A stretch of DNA of 64,000 nt from assembly GCF_026914265.1 (NCBI RefSeq), contig NC_069132.1:37751152-37815151 (forward strand). Reading direction: 5' to 3'. The position numbers and the translations under genes were made by a program. Positions 50,301 to 62,535 of this stretch are shown one piece after another. Numbering within the stretch: the first letter of the stretch is position 1; every line of letters begins with the position of its first letter. The notes under the pieces were generated by a model. The model was not told the origin of the DNA. It saw nothing but the letters and a program-made list of their open reading frames with translations, and did not search any database. Origin of the DNA: Mya arenaria (lineage: Eukaryota; Mollusca; Bivalvia; Myida; Myidae).

Positions 50301-50968
50301 TTCTCCAAAAATAGAACCGTTTTTTATGAAAAAAATACAGAAACAGGAACAGTAGTTGAAAGTTTAAACATAATACCCGTCTAATGACACAGGGTCGACG
50401 CCAAAGACTTATAACACAAAAACAAACAACCACAAACATAGAACAACATGCTCCACAAACAATACACAACATATATAATATATATGTATAAAAACTAGAT
50501 GTGCTTATCAAGTATTGTTAGGTTCCGCGTTGGAACGGTCAGGAAAAAGTAAATTTACTGCAGATTTAAACAAGTTTGTGTGCACAACCTTACTCTTTTC
50601 CCAAATATCCCGAAAACATTAAAAAAACTTAAATGGTAAATCGTATCAAAGTATGCATTAACTTGATGAAACTTAATAATAAAACAAATAATAATAAACT
50701 AACAGATAGATCCCAAGTACGTCTATGATTGAGGATCCCAACTCTATCTGCTGACGAAGGAATACAATTCAGAGTCCTTGAAGTTATAATAAAACATAAC
50801 CCTTAAATAATGCAAATAATATTTACATTGATGTCCTCTTGACCCAAACATAATAGATTGATACAATTTTACTACCTTTGATTTAAATAAAAATAATAAT
50901 GATAATAATATCTTACCAAAAGGAACTATCAACGCGATTCCTATTGTAAAATATAAACAATCCACCAT
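44344..50968 (-). CDS. Shisa-like/STMC6 single-pass membrane protein with expanded PPPY tail, paralogue C
   Basis: Exons 50968-50917, 49737-49629, 47149-47004 and 44810-44344 (52+109+146+467 nt, 257 residues), with the same intron phases as A and B. The signal peptide MVDCLYFTIGIALIVPF is the most canonical of the set. The ectodomain keeps six cysteines and gains sequons (NYT, NCS). The span keeps ICCCICC although its hydrophobic core has diverged (ILSGS). The tail has four PPPY motifs instead of three because one of the 34-37-residue PPPYELxxDNYSNE modules is duplicated. Intron 2 carries about 46 units of the 34-bp minisatellite. More WW-binding sites suggest a stronger or multivalent interaction with NEDD4-type ligases; that is inference. 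Confidence 0.8.
45080..46990. other. Intron 3 of paralogue C, no additional gene
   Basis: Partly homologous to 6,030-7,250 in unit A, with unit C-specific DNA at about 45,940-46,560 in which I recognise nothing. Confidence 0.5.
47998..49570. repeat. 34-bp minisatellite in intron 2 of paralogue C (about 46 units)
   Basis: The largest of the three arrays with the same 34-bp unit. Units are more mixed than in B, with CC/TC variants and small deletions. ORFs of up to 119 codons on the minus strand are repeat artefacts. Confidence 0.9.
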
Positions 50969-51334
50969 TTTATTTAAACATTCACCAAACGATGTACATA
51001 TACATCGTATTTGTCATAACTTCCTGAATACTACCAGACTGTGAGTTACCTATTTCATTCATTATTAAACCTTTTAGAATATCAACTTACGCGATTGCCC
51101 TATTTTATAAAAATACAATAAGCGTAAAGCGATTTATGTATCTTATTTCAGTTTTGTAAATGGTTCAATGATATAAGATTGCTCCAAAGTAGTTTATGGC
51201 GATTATTTTGAAAGCAAGTTCCTTTAAAATCTCAAAACTCTTAAAATTGAAAATAGTGCGTTATTTATACGAAAAGCTGAAAAGAAGTGTTCTTATATTG
51301 ATTCTGTTATGAGGACTCAATACCCAAGTTCGGC

Positions 51335-52423
51335 CATGTTTGAAGACGTAGTGCAAAGGCCCTGTTTAAAGGCACAAATCAAGGCCCTGTTTAAAGGCGC
51401 ATGGCAATGGCTCTGTTTGAAGGCACTAATCAAAGGCCCTGTTTAAAGTTGTAAGGCAAAGGTTCTGTAAAAGGCACAAACCAAAGGCCCTGTTTAAAGG
51501 CACAAGACAAAGCCCTTTTTAAAGGGCACCATTCAAAGTCCCTGTTTTAAGGGACGATGCAAAGGTTCTATTAAGAGGCACACTACAAAGACCCCGTTTA
51601 AATGCACCAGACAAAGGTCCTGTTTGAAGACAAAATATAAAGGACCTTTATAAAGGCCTCATTCAAAAACCCTGTTTTAAGGCGCAACTCAAAGGCTATG
51701 TTTAGAGGTAAAACCCAAAGACCTTGTTTATAGGCACCAGACAAAGGCCATGTTTAAAGGCACAAGACAAAGACACTGTTTAAAGCCACAAGACAAAGGA
51801 CCTGTTTAAACACACAATGCATATGCCTTGTTTATAGGCACCAGACAATGACCTTGTTTAAAGGCGGAGGCCAAAGACCCTGTTTAAAGCCACAAGACAA
51901 AGCCCGGTTTAAAGACTCAAGCCAAAGGCCTTGTTTATATGCACCAGACGATGGCCTGTTTAAATGCCCTGTTTAAAGGCGCGATACAAAGACCATGTTA
52001 AAAGGCGCGATACAAATGCCCTGTTTAAAGGCGCGTTACAAATGCCTTGTTTAAAGGCGCGATACAAAGGCCCTGTTTAAAGGCGCGATACAAAGACCCT
52101 GTTTAAAGGCGCGATACAGATGCCCTGTTTAAAGGCGCGATACAAAGACTCTGTTTATAGCAACAATACAAAGACCCTATTAAAAGGAGCGATACAAAGG
52201 CCCTGTTTAAAGGCGCGATACAAGGGCTCTGTTTAGAGCCACGATACAGACACCCTGTTATAAGCCAGGATACAAAGGCCCTGTTTAATGACACAAGCCA
52301 ACGGCCCTGTTTTTAGGCTCCAGACAATGGTACTGTTCAAGGGCACAAGACAAACCCTGTTTTAAGGCACAACACAAAGGCCCTGTTTTAAGGCACTAGA
52401 CAAATACACTGTTTTAGGCACAC
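51335..52423. repeat. 26-bp minisatellite, unit C (about 40 units)
   Basis: Period 26 bp, clear at 52,022-52,100 where CCTGTTTAAAGGCGCGATAC recurs exactly every 26 bases. Older, more varied units flank this homogenised core. Confidence 0.85.
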
Positions 52424-52429
52424 GGTTCT

Positions 52430-52592
52430 CACAAAGTCGATCTGAGTTCGATTCCCGGCCTGGGCGCATGTGAGTTTGGTTAGTGGTCAACAAGCCGGAC
52501 AAGTGGGTTTTATCCGGGTATTCTAGGCCCGCCAACCATACAAGGCCACACTCTCGTGCAATGTTTATTGTACCATCGAGAGTGACTTAGTA
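52430..52592 (+). repeat. Truncated tRNA-derived SINE, unit C
   Basis: B box (GTTCGATTCCCGG) and body matching the SINEs at 31,084 and 35,751. The A-box half has been lost into the adjoining 26-bp array. Confidence 0.6.
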
Positions 52593-53486
52593 TAAGTTAT
52601 CATAACTTTCATCACAATCTTTGTAAATTATATAATATTTAAACTAAACAAAGACGAGGTTGCAAACGCAATTTCAGACTAGATTTCACGGCTCATATAG
52701 TGTGTGAAGGGAAAAACTTTGGAGAGACTAAAATAGACATTTTTGCCAAACAAAGTTATCCCTGTGTCGCGATGTGGTTCCCTATACGTGTAAAATGTCG
52801 CCGTGTATCGAAAGCAATAGAGAGCTGAATAATGTTTCTTTATTCATATGTATTATCGCTTACTACCAAAAACATTTTCCAGTAGAAAGCTATCATTTAA
52901 GGAAGCTTTTACTATTCAGGTATAAAAAGTTGCTGTATTCGCTTATTATTATAAAAGAAAAATATTAACTAATTGTACGCTTCAATTACTGGACACCCTT
53001 CATGATAAAGATATCTGTTGACCATAATGAAAACAGTGTGGTTTCGTATGGATGTGTATATGTATAACCCTACTTATGTTTTCTATTTCATGCCATTACA
53101 TGCCAAACATAAATAATGTATTATTAACCCTAAGGATAATAATACACAATGAACACATGCATAGTTTTGTCACGGGATACTTTAATTGGGCTTGTTACCC
53201 ACAGTACAAATCTATTTGCATAGTTTTACAGCGAAATAAGTTACCATTTCACGTATTATACATTAATGAAAGTGTAAAGTAAACACGGTTGGTTTGATTA
53301 ATGAAATACATTAATACACGTATAAATTGTACGGTACCATATAGTTGTGTAAGCAATATCTCTTCTCAGGTGAATATGTCAGATTAGAATTAGTTCAAAT
53401 TGTCCACTAATGGAACATTACGCTTAAACGGCAATCAAACTTCACACCCGCTTATACAGGTATGCAAGGCCAGAGTAAAACCCGAG

Positions 53487-53776
53487 TTTTGTGTAGTAGT
53501 AATAGTTTAGGTGATGAATTTCAATACTTGTTTGAATATCAACATTTTTCAGACGATAGAAAGAAAAATATTAAATTGAACTTTTGTCGTAACTCTAATT
53601 GTATTAAGTTAGATCAATTAATGAACAGTAAAAACAAAAAAGAACTTATTAAACCGGCTATATTTTGTAAGTCCCTTTTATCTAATGTCAAATAGTCATT
53701 CTCCTTTAAAACAATACGACTTATTTGTCTTAGTATTTCCTATTATAGGAAACTGTATGTAATATATGGCTACTTT

Positions 53777-53867
<91 letters not shown>

Positions 53868-53957
53868 TAATTAATTGTTTGTTAAAGTGTAATTGTTCTG
53901 ATGACATGGTTGTAATAACCCATGATCTAAATAAATCTTGAAATCTTGAAATCTTGT
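53487..53957 (+). mobile_element. 5'-truncated LINE 3' end
   Basis: Encodes the last roughly 69 residues of a non-LTR retrotransposon polyprotein (CSSNSLGDEFQYLF..., a degenerate Cys-motif tail often seen after the reverse transcriptase), stop at 53,693-53,695. A 3'UTR with a long (TA)n tract follows, then a short tail of repeated GAAATCTT. It interrupts the left arm of the inverted repeat exactly between blocks that are contiguous in the right arm. Confidence 0.65.
53779..53864. repeat. (TA)n microsatellite, about 42 units
   Basis: Uninterrupted TA tract in the 3' part of the LINE fragment. Confidence 0.9.
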
Positions 53958-53996
53958 TTAAACTCTTTAGCCCAGTTATGAAATGTAAACAGCGCT

Positions 53997-54145
53997 GGGC
54001 TGGTATTCTATACTGGTCTTAACTGGATCTAAGAACGATGTAGCTAATCAGATTGCTTGTTATTTATAACTGATCCAATAGAGTGAATGAAGTCAATCAT
54101 GTATGACCATAAGATTGACTTAAGTTACATATTGAATACCACCCC
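53997..54145. mobile_element. Small MITE in the left arm
   Basis: About 149 bp with imperfect terminal inverted repeats (GGGCTGGTATTCTATACTGG against complement GGGGTGGTATTCAATATGTA). The corresponding place in the right arm lacks it. No coding capacity; superfamily unknown. Confidence 0.6.
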
Positions 54146-54505
54146 TGGAAAACTGTACCAAACGCATCGTGCAACGGGTATAAACAATTAAAGGTCTTAT
54201 GCAATAAATATTCAATCTTAACATATTCAGAGCGACATCAAAATTTTAATTCACGTTAATAAATAATGTCCTTCAATATTTTCGAACTGATCATGTTGGA
54301 CACACGCACACATTTGAAAGGTTTAAATGAACAAAAGAAGTTCTAAATCATGATAATGTCAAGTCCTTGGTCCATCTGGAGTTTAAAAATGTCTGACACT
54401 TTTAACGTGAATAATGACATCGTTCAGAGCCCTTATAGCGTGGAGCGTCGACCACGATAGTTTCCCTCCATAAGGTAACGCCAACGTAGAATGTTTGCGT
54501 CAACT

Positions 54506-57210
54506 GAAACTAATTTAACCACTGGGACTGTATGCAACACAAATTCCAGGTATGGACATTCAAATCTGAGAAAATTAAACAATTTTGAATACGACGTTTA
54601 GTAGTACCATTTAAGCGTCGATTGACCAATTCAATACAAAGTTTTATTTTAATGATCCTCAAAGAAACCTTATTTACGCACGAATAATCATGCCTATCAT
54701 AATCCTATACCGCATATATATCAACTACATATACGTCTATTACGAAAAGGCCCCCGTAATCCCCGTAACCGAATGTTTCAAGTACTTGGTTTGTAAAGCA
54801 TGAAGTTCAAGTCCCGTTACATGAATTTTTTATTTCCTGCATCTCTGTTCATCTCTTTTTCCGATTTAATGGCACATAGTCACTGTGATGAACCTTGATG
54901 TATATAATAGCTAAATAGCAAGTGCCCGGATGTTGTCCAGCATATTTTACATTGCGAATGTTACTTTAGGTTAATATTTTGTGTAAGTCTAAGTAATTCA
55001 AATTAATTATTGTTTTATGCTTTGAATTCAGTTACTTACCTGCAATAAGGTAGAAAACAAATCGTAAATATCTCAGAGATTGATATTTTATTTTTCATTT
55101 CGTTTTCTCGATGAGAAATTTGCTTTCGGCCTTATGCAAGTGAATTACATAAAAAAACTTAACTGTGCATGACCTGACTAACAAAGTAAGTGAATTTTCT
55201 AAGGAGAAACATACCATATAACTTCTATTGCTTCAACTTATTGTAATTAAAATTAATTATAAGAAAACGTATGGTAACTAACAGTATCCTATCAAATGAA
55301 CCATATACGTGAAACGCTCGAAATGGAAATTTTATATCAGAGGTTTGCATTTCGACATTGCAAAGTATAAGGAATTTAATGAATAGTCTCTAACCTAAAA
55401 TTGGCTGTTCAACTGACTTGAGTAATTGGAGGGTTTATTCAAGAAATATATTATCCCGGGACATACATATTCAGTTAAGCCAACATGGACCATGCTCAAA
55501 GTTATATGATGATAAATATACGTATGTACGTAAGTACGCGAACAATTAAATTATTACACAAATAAACACATCATATAATTTTTTCTCAATTATGTATAAC
55601 AATCTGATAAAAAAAAATATGTTTATTATAACTGATCATACTAAACACACATACATATGTAATATAACACTAGTCACTTAATAGTGAATAAACATGTTTA
55701 TGACACTTGAAATAGATTATTCGGTCGACTTATACAAGAGGTATTTCAGTCTCCCCTTTTCAATTAAAAGCATAAAGATAAATACAGCCAAATTTGGTGC
55801 GGTTAGCTTGAATAAATGGCCTATCATAGATTTTCACGATATTTACCATGATGAAAGTGCATTCCCTTCACATAATGGGCATGAGTTTGTTTAATGAATC
55901 GGACTATTATTAATTAAGATTCGATTAAATTACAAGACCAATCAAATGTCAAATAAAAAGCCGACGTCGACGTCTTTTCGCGTATGGTTTTATCGTTGAC
56001 GTTGTAACGTCGTACTAAATGCATGTCAAAACTAGAGTTAATAATTGATTAATATAATATTTTACCATCAACCATCGGCTTGTGCATAAACTGCTATTAA
56101 TGAAATTAATAAAATATCAACACTCACGTACTCGTTGCAGCACGTGCGTGAATTATAATTGAGTGCGCTAAATCGCTTATAATATAAAAGAGATAATACT
56201 ACATGCGTTCGTATGAAAGACAAACTTTTGAAAAAAACCTTTATGATTTTTACTTAGATTACTACAAAGGTGTTTAATTCAACCATTATTGTTTTTATAA
56301 TTTGATCGCATAAGTTTATATCGCGATCCACCAAGCAACATTTTATTTATGGCGCGTAGACATTTCCACGTGCTTTTTGCGCGTTCCGTACCTGAACGTA
56401 ACTACTCGGTCATTTCCGTGACATGAAGAAGTTCTCTCCAAATTCGATAATGTTCCGAGTAACACGATTAAAATGTTTATACTGCGGTCTGAAGGTTATT
56501 TCCTAGCGATATACATGAGTACTGTGTATTATTACTAATAGTAATATGTTAGTTTTTAATAACTTTAAAGTTTATCATTTAAGTAATCTAACTTTTACTT
56601 TGTCGTTAGTTTTACAAGAACAAAGGTGGCGGCCACTCAGTTTTGTTTAACAGATTGTGTTACACATAGTTTTGCAAAAATAAGAATGTATAGGAAAATG
56701 AAGGTCATTGATGTGTATGATTGTTTAAATAAATCGTAATACTTTCCCACGTTTAAACGAGAGAAGGGAAAAACAATTGCGGGAGCTTTTATGTAAAAAA
56801 GCAACAACAGCAGGTCATTTAAATGTGGTATTTCATTCGACTTTTTTGGTAAAAAAACCCCTAAAAGTACAAATAAGTGCAAATTCGGTATATTAATATC
56901 ATCTAATTATGACATACATGCATATATATATACAGTAATGCGTTAACACATTTCAGCATTTATAAACAATACACACGAATCAAATCATATCAGTTATAAC
57001 ACAATGAAACATGAGTTATTTTGCGTAATCCATTAGTATGAATATATATATATATATAGCAAAGCCTTCAGATAAGCAATTACTAGTTCATAATATTAAC
57101 AAATCATTCCATGAAACAGTTGATCAAATAAAATGAAAAACAACAACATTTTTTGCGTAGTCGTTTAAGGAAGATAGAGTTCAAGAACAATTTAATCGAC
57201 GTAAGAATCT
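54506..57210. other. No recognisable gene
   Basis: AT-rich sequence. The 66-codon frame at 55,694-55,894 has no recognisable domain. No splice-supported exons or tandem repeats were seen. Confidence 0.45.
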
Positions 57211-59243
57211 TTATTCTTCGCCTCTTGTCGCAGCATCCTTTATGTACGAGCTGAAGTCTGTTGGCCATACAACGTTCTCATGACGACCGACACCCAAGTA
57301 CCAAATCACGCTGGCAACGTGAGAACACGTCCCAACCACGCGTGCACCTACCTTACACAAGCAATACCATGCCGTTACGTTTCTATGGTCGTGTTCTACC
57401 CAGCATTTGTATTTCAAAGCAGACGAGTGACGGCTTTGGAGCTGAGCTTGGAGTAGACCGGGGATGAGTTTGGATAGTGATAACTTGTAATCTTTGTTTG
57501 TTTCCATGTGCTCTTGTGTGTAAGATTTAGCCAGTGTTATTGTATATATCCCTTAAGTTATCTCTCTTACGGCCTCTTCTGTAAACTTAGGGAATTCAAG
57601 GAATTCATATGCTCTAATTTCGGTGGTACATTTTTTTTCCAAGTTGTTTTGATTCATTTAAAGTATCAATTTTCAATTTCAGGTCGTAATGCCGTTTTGA
57701 AAGTTGGAAAAGATGAGTTCAAAGAGCAATGTCCGAGACTGGGTCTTCTGTATGTGAAAGTTGGCCTTTATACTTATTGCATAATGCGCATACTATTCTT
57801 ACAAATTCCCCTATTAAAGGCAAATAAGATGCTGGGAGTGTTTTTTGTCCAAGAGCCTCCATTGTTTGAGTCTAGCATTTGCAGATTCAACTACCCACCG
57901 CACTTTTGTTACCAGTCGGGACTCGTTAGCTTCAGTCGTCCCAAGTTGTTTGTTGCCCTTTGGCAAAAATGAAGGCATTTTGGCATCAATACCCATTTTT
58001 TCTAGTACGTCTAATGAGTCCCGGAAACCTCGATCCACAACAAAAATATCGCCATTATGTACCCAGTCCTTGACCATTTCAACGTTGTTTTCTAAAACAG
58101 TGTTTAGAATACTTGCGTCGTTATTTTTGCCATCAGCGAGAAAAGGCCCAAGGACGGACACGATGTACCCGGAAGTGGATACAATCATCATTGGTTTAAC
58201 GAGAGACCGTTTCTTGTGAACACTGTATGTTCTTCTCTGGAACTTGTTGTTAATGTATATGTATGTGCCGCCAAGGGCCAATATTGCTGGCGGGCTGCAC
58301 TCGTTTCTTCCAAATAAGGAAATAGCAAGCGTTCGTGTATATGACTGAATAACGTCTCGGCGGTCTATATGTTGAAATCCGACGAAGTGGGGGACAAAGT
58401 ATTTCATTAGTTGCTTTTTAACCGAAACAATTGACCTCTGTACTTGACTCTTTGACAGGTTTAAAACAGTGCTGATCAATTTGTCAGACATTCCGGTTTT
58501 CACCTTCATTAGAAATACACCGAGTGTTGTTCGTTTGCTTTTTGATGACGAATTTTTACTTGTTTTTAGATAACCGACAAGGTCATTAAATTGCTCCGGC
58601 AAAAGCCCCGTTAGGGTTACGTAATCCTCCGATGTCAGAGATCCATCGTCAAAACAGACACGATTGTGCTGAGCGGCTTTTGTTTTTTGCCTTAAATGTT
58701 CTAACAGGTTTGAAAGATCAGCATTGCTTATTGTCGTGACATTGCGAATTTTATCTTTTCCCTTGATCAATTGCAAACTGATGTCAGTCAGATATTTGCC
58801 ACATATATGTTTGGGACAGCATCTAGCGCCGCTCGACAATAAAATATTTTGATCAATGAACAGTTGATGACGAGCGTCTTTTCGGACACGGACTAACTTT
58901 GGGCCTGGTTTAACGCAAATAAAACATCGCGAGTGCGTATAATTGTCATAGTAACCTTTGTGGGCAGAACGGAATCATTAAGAACACAACCTTCATGGCG
59001 TTCATAAACATGTAAATCAGTCCTAATAATTGGTTGCACAGGCATTTTATTGTCACGTTTGCACGCATAAAACTGTTGCCTGCACTTTCTGCAAGAAACC
59101 TCGTTCGTATCATTTTGCAAATGTACATGATACTTTTTAATAAAATAATCCCTCACATCCTGGTTTCTTATTCCTGACAATGGGACCCGCTCTTTAGGTT
59201 TTGTGCGTTTTGTGCAAATCACACACTTCAAATGATAATCCAT
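57211..59243 (-). pseudogene. Zinc-finger/DDE_Tnp_4/SWIM transposase, ISL2EU-like, broken
   Basis: One gene in several frames. 59243-58893 encodes an N-terminal zinc-binding region (CVICTKR...CRKCRQQF). After a frame change near 58,940 comes HSRCFICVKPGPKLV and GARCCPKHI. The main frame to 57,814 then carries a helical region (KSQVQRSIVSVKKQL) and a DDE_Tnp_4-type core: LGGTYIYI at the usual D position, GPFLADGKNNDASIL, FVVDRGFRDSLDVL and WVVESANARLK. An A6 run (57841-57846) shifts the frame at LLDK; the expected continuation (LPLIGEFVRIVCAL) lies in the next frame. A TAA at 57553-57555 breaks a FTEEAVREIT...GIYT block, and 57,507-57,211 ends with a SWIM zinc finger (WYCLCK...GTCSHVASVIWYLG). 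I recall this combination from ISL2EU/IS4EU DNA transposons. Non-functional as it stands unless the breaks are introns or sequencing errors. Confidence 0.7.
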
Positions 59244-61130
59244 CTGGACGCGCTCGACCTATAAAATAGAAAATAAACGTTCTGCAAGAAATATCAATTT
59301 ATATCTATTGATCGTATAGCAAAAAGGCACAGGCGCAATTTATTTGCTCTAATTTTCATCACGATTATCGTCTCATTTGTAAAAAAAATGTTAGTTGTGT
59401 GTGACCTTTTTTGGCGGGAAATCTGAAAACCTATGCCCTATTATGTATTGGTCATATACCAGGAAATTAATTGGAAAATACCAGAGGCGTGATCAGGAGG
59501 GCAAGATTTACGGGTGGCCACGATTGCTTAGCTTCTGAACCTATAGAAACAATTTTCCCTTTTAGTACACATGTATGGTATATATATATAAAAATCGCTC
59601 TGTTAATTAGTTTGACAATTGCATAAAAGTGTGCCTAGATAAAATAAAGGTTAATTGTTATCGCCCACGGTATCATATTTAGATGGTGGGTCGTTTTGAT
59701 ATTTTCATATATATTTTCAATTATGACTGGAGAAACGTTTTGTTTAACTAAAATTTGTATATAACAATCGCTGACATTCGTACAGTATTTTGATGGATTT
59801 TAGTAACACGTTTGACCGTAAACCCAGTAATCAAACGCATGGGCGCTTGAGGATTTCACGTTGGGAGCAGGTGGCAATTTGGGCGTAAATTACGTGAGCA
59901 ACTTTATGGCATGTGTCCGTCCATTTGAACCATAATTTATATGTAAGTTTTATAAGTATATTAGCTACAGTTAGTCTGAAGTTGTTAATTTAGAACTGCG
60001 TATTATAAAAATTAGTCTTTATCCGAAATTCTACTTTATTGACGACATTCTTATTATAATGAAAACTTGAAGCTTTACGATTGTAAACAATGAGGGCGTA
60101 CACCCCCACCCCCAACCCTACCACCAACCACTTCTCGTTTCGCTAGGAGTACATAGGAATATAACGTGTTTTCATTTGCAGGTGCACCCTCCCCCCCCAC
60201 ACACACACAAACAGCCTGCCTGTTCGAACGTACATGAGTACTAGTTTAATAATGCATATCAAACTTCATTAAACATTTTATAAAATGTACGACGATCAGA
60301 TAGGTACATAACTGATTTGGTATTGGGAGCCGTTTCAACTATAACGGTCGTTGCAGTAGATATACTGTAATTAATTGAATTGTAATTGTTGCGGGCATAA
60401 ACTACTAAATAGACAAAGCAAATCTTGTGTATTATCGATGTATTTATCATTTAACGTATTGTTTATATCTTTTTAAAGAATTACACACTTCGATCTTGAA
60501 TTATAAAATAAACAGACAGTCCTAAGTATTTTCTTTAATAGCGACTTGTTGAACATTTAAAAACTTAATGATTGAAAATAAACCAGTTTTACCCGTTTCG
60601 CCATTTATACAGTACAGGTTTTAACATATAAGTTGAGTTCATTCTAACCTTCAATAAACAACACATAGTTAATACTTTATTACTCCCCCTTGACGTAACT
60701 TTTCCATGACACCTTATGTAAACAATGGTATTTGACAGTCACCACGCAGACAACTTTTGCAAAATTAATACAATCCGCATGCAGTAAACTTTACATATTA
60801 TATATTTCTGCACAGGTAATGAAATATGTATTTGTAATATATAGAAAAGTAAAAGTTTATGGCTTGCGCATACCTTTTATTTCTTGAAATACTGTCGATG
60901 TAACCGATTTTCTCGACTTTCGTGCACTTTGCGATTGATGACGTCACAAATATGACGTCATGCACGGTCGTATAGCAAAAAAATGCACGAGTTTATTTTC
61001 GCAACATAATTGGCAATTATTTTAAAAAAAACTAATTATATATTTAAAAAACACATTTGTTTTTCATTATTTGAAGCTCAGAATTTATGTTAGTTTGGGC
61101 CATTTTACATAACAAACCACACCAAGCCTC
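59244..61130. other. No recognisable gene
   Basis: AT-rich, with a C-rich patch at about 60,100-60,215 (CCCCCAC and ACACAC runs). No domain-bearing ORF was found. Confidence 0.45.
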
Positions 61131-61134
61131 TATA

Positions 61135-61255
61135 AGAAAAACTACAGAAACAAGCTCAGTAGTCGAAAGTTTAAACATAAACCCCGTTTAATGGCACAGT
61201 GTAAACGCCAAAGACATATAACACAAAAGCAAACAATCACAAACCAGAAACATTG
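61135..61255. repeat. Dispersed repeat (AAAACTACAGAAACAAG family), copy outside the array
   Basis: Same sequence blocks as at 10,638-10,761, here about 8 kb beyond the last gene unit, showing that this repeat is genome-dispersed and not part of the gene unit. Confidence 0.7.
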
Positions 61256-61687
61256 CATTATTAGGTTAAAACAAATGCAGTTTGGAACATGTACTCGGTC
61301 TTTCTCAATGGTATCAGCCTTTGTTACAGTTAAAATGAATATTAGCTAATAAAAAATGTACAATTTCATTTATTAGAACGTGTCTTAAAAATAAATGAAT
61401 GACTGCATTTACACAGTTAAGTGTTTTTATGGAACCGTTTGATACATACGCAACCATTTGTTTAGTTTTAAGATCATTCGCTTTAAATTGGTCATTCGAC
61501 GCTCAAACGGGATAAAAATGAATATCGTATAAACATCGTATTCAAAACTGTTAATTTGTGATGCATACAACAAGTTTTGAATTATGTCTCATGTATATTT
61601 ATCTTATCAGTTTGGCATTTATTATAGCATTTATTGCGGGCCGCTGCAGCAGAGTTGTCTTTCTTACGTTTGTTTTCGGAATGTTTC

Positions 61688-62535
61688 TGGGCACGTACTT
61701 AAGTGCTGACGAGTAAGCTGACGATATAGAAATAGAGTAGAGTTGCTGACCAAGTGCTGACCATATAGACAAAGAAGGAAAACAAATATTTGAAATTAAA
61801 GATTTTTTAAGACTGATTTTGTTTAATTTATTTTATATACTCCTTAAAGTGTACGTAAAGACGGATGTTTGTGTATTTTATTGAAAATGGCAGTTCATTG
61901 AAATAAATTGAGTAATTTTACTTTTTTTTGCTGGTTTGGTGAAAAGATGAGAAGATATCACGGATTAATTTTCTTTAATAGATGTTTCATTTACAATTGT
62001 TTGAGCCAATTATTTTAATTGTAAATGAAACTTTAAATGTTAGCCTCACAACTTGTGGAAAACTATTTGCACTACATCAAAAAACGATCAAAAGAATGTT
62101 GTTTGCCAATCCCGTTTCCGGGCACGTACTAAAGTGCTGACGAGTAAGCTGACGATATAGAAATAGAGTAGAGTTGCTGACCATATAGACAAAGAAGGAA
62201 AAAAAAAGTTTTGAAATTAAAGATTTTGTAAGACTTATTTTGTTTAATTTATTTTATATACTCCTTAAAGTGTACGTAAAGACGGATGATTGTGTGTTTT
62301 TATTGAAAATGGCAGTTAATTGGAATGAATTGAGTAATATTTTTTGCTGGTTTGGTGAAAAGATGAGAAGATATCACGGATTAAATTACTTTTTTAGATG
62401 TTTCATTTACAATTGTTTGAGCCAATTATTTTAATTGTAAATGTAGCTTTAAATGTTAGCCTCAAAACTTGTGGAAAACTATCTGCACTACATCTAAAAA
62501 CGATCAAAGGAATGTTGTTTGCAAATCCATTATTG
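61688..62535. repeat. 431-bp direct tandem duplication
   Basis: GGGCACGTACT(T/A)AAGTGCTGAC recurs at about 61,690 and 62,121, and the following roughly 410 bp are nearly identical. Short indels and a missing CCAAGTGCTGA segment separate the copies. No gene. Confidence 0.8.
61984..62031. repeat. 15-bp perfect inverted repeat within the 431-bp unit
   Basis: Arms 61984-61998 and 62017-62031 (GTTTCATTTACAATT and its complement) with an 18-bp loop. In the second unit (about 62,399-62,446) one arm has drifted. Confidence 0.75.

Larger units (their letters stand above)
39066..52980. repeat. Segmental duplication unit C
   Basis: Third unit, the most diverged of the three. It has its own LINE-like insertion and SINE near exon 4, lacks the foldback element, and has the largest 34-bp and 26-bp arrays. 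The first 2 kb (39,066-41,090) match the start of unit B and hold no recognised gene. Homology to A and B fades near 52,980. Confidence 0.75.
53461..54505. repeat. Left arm of a long diverged inverted repeat
   Basis: Matches the complement of about 63,560-64,000, beginning TATGCAAGGCCAGAGTAAAA (right arm in complement TATACTAGGCCGGAGTAAAA). Further shared blocks are TCAGAGCGACATCAAAATTT and GCGTCAACTGAAA. It is interrupted by a LINE tail and a MITE that the other arm lacks. The right arm reaches the window edge, so the full length is unknown. Confidence 0.7.

Noticed and set aside
54757..54820. tRNA-like sequence (GTTCAAGTCCC B box between GTAAC and GTTAC)
   Set aside because: Too short, the acceptor stem is mismatched and no convincing A box was found.
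57508..57972. 154-codon plus-strand ORF
   Set aside because: It lies opposite the transposase pseudogene and has no domain of its own; the minus-strand reading shows the conserved motifs.
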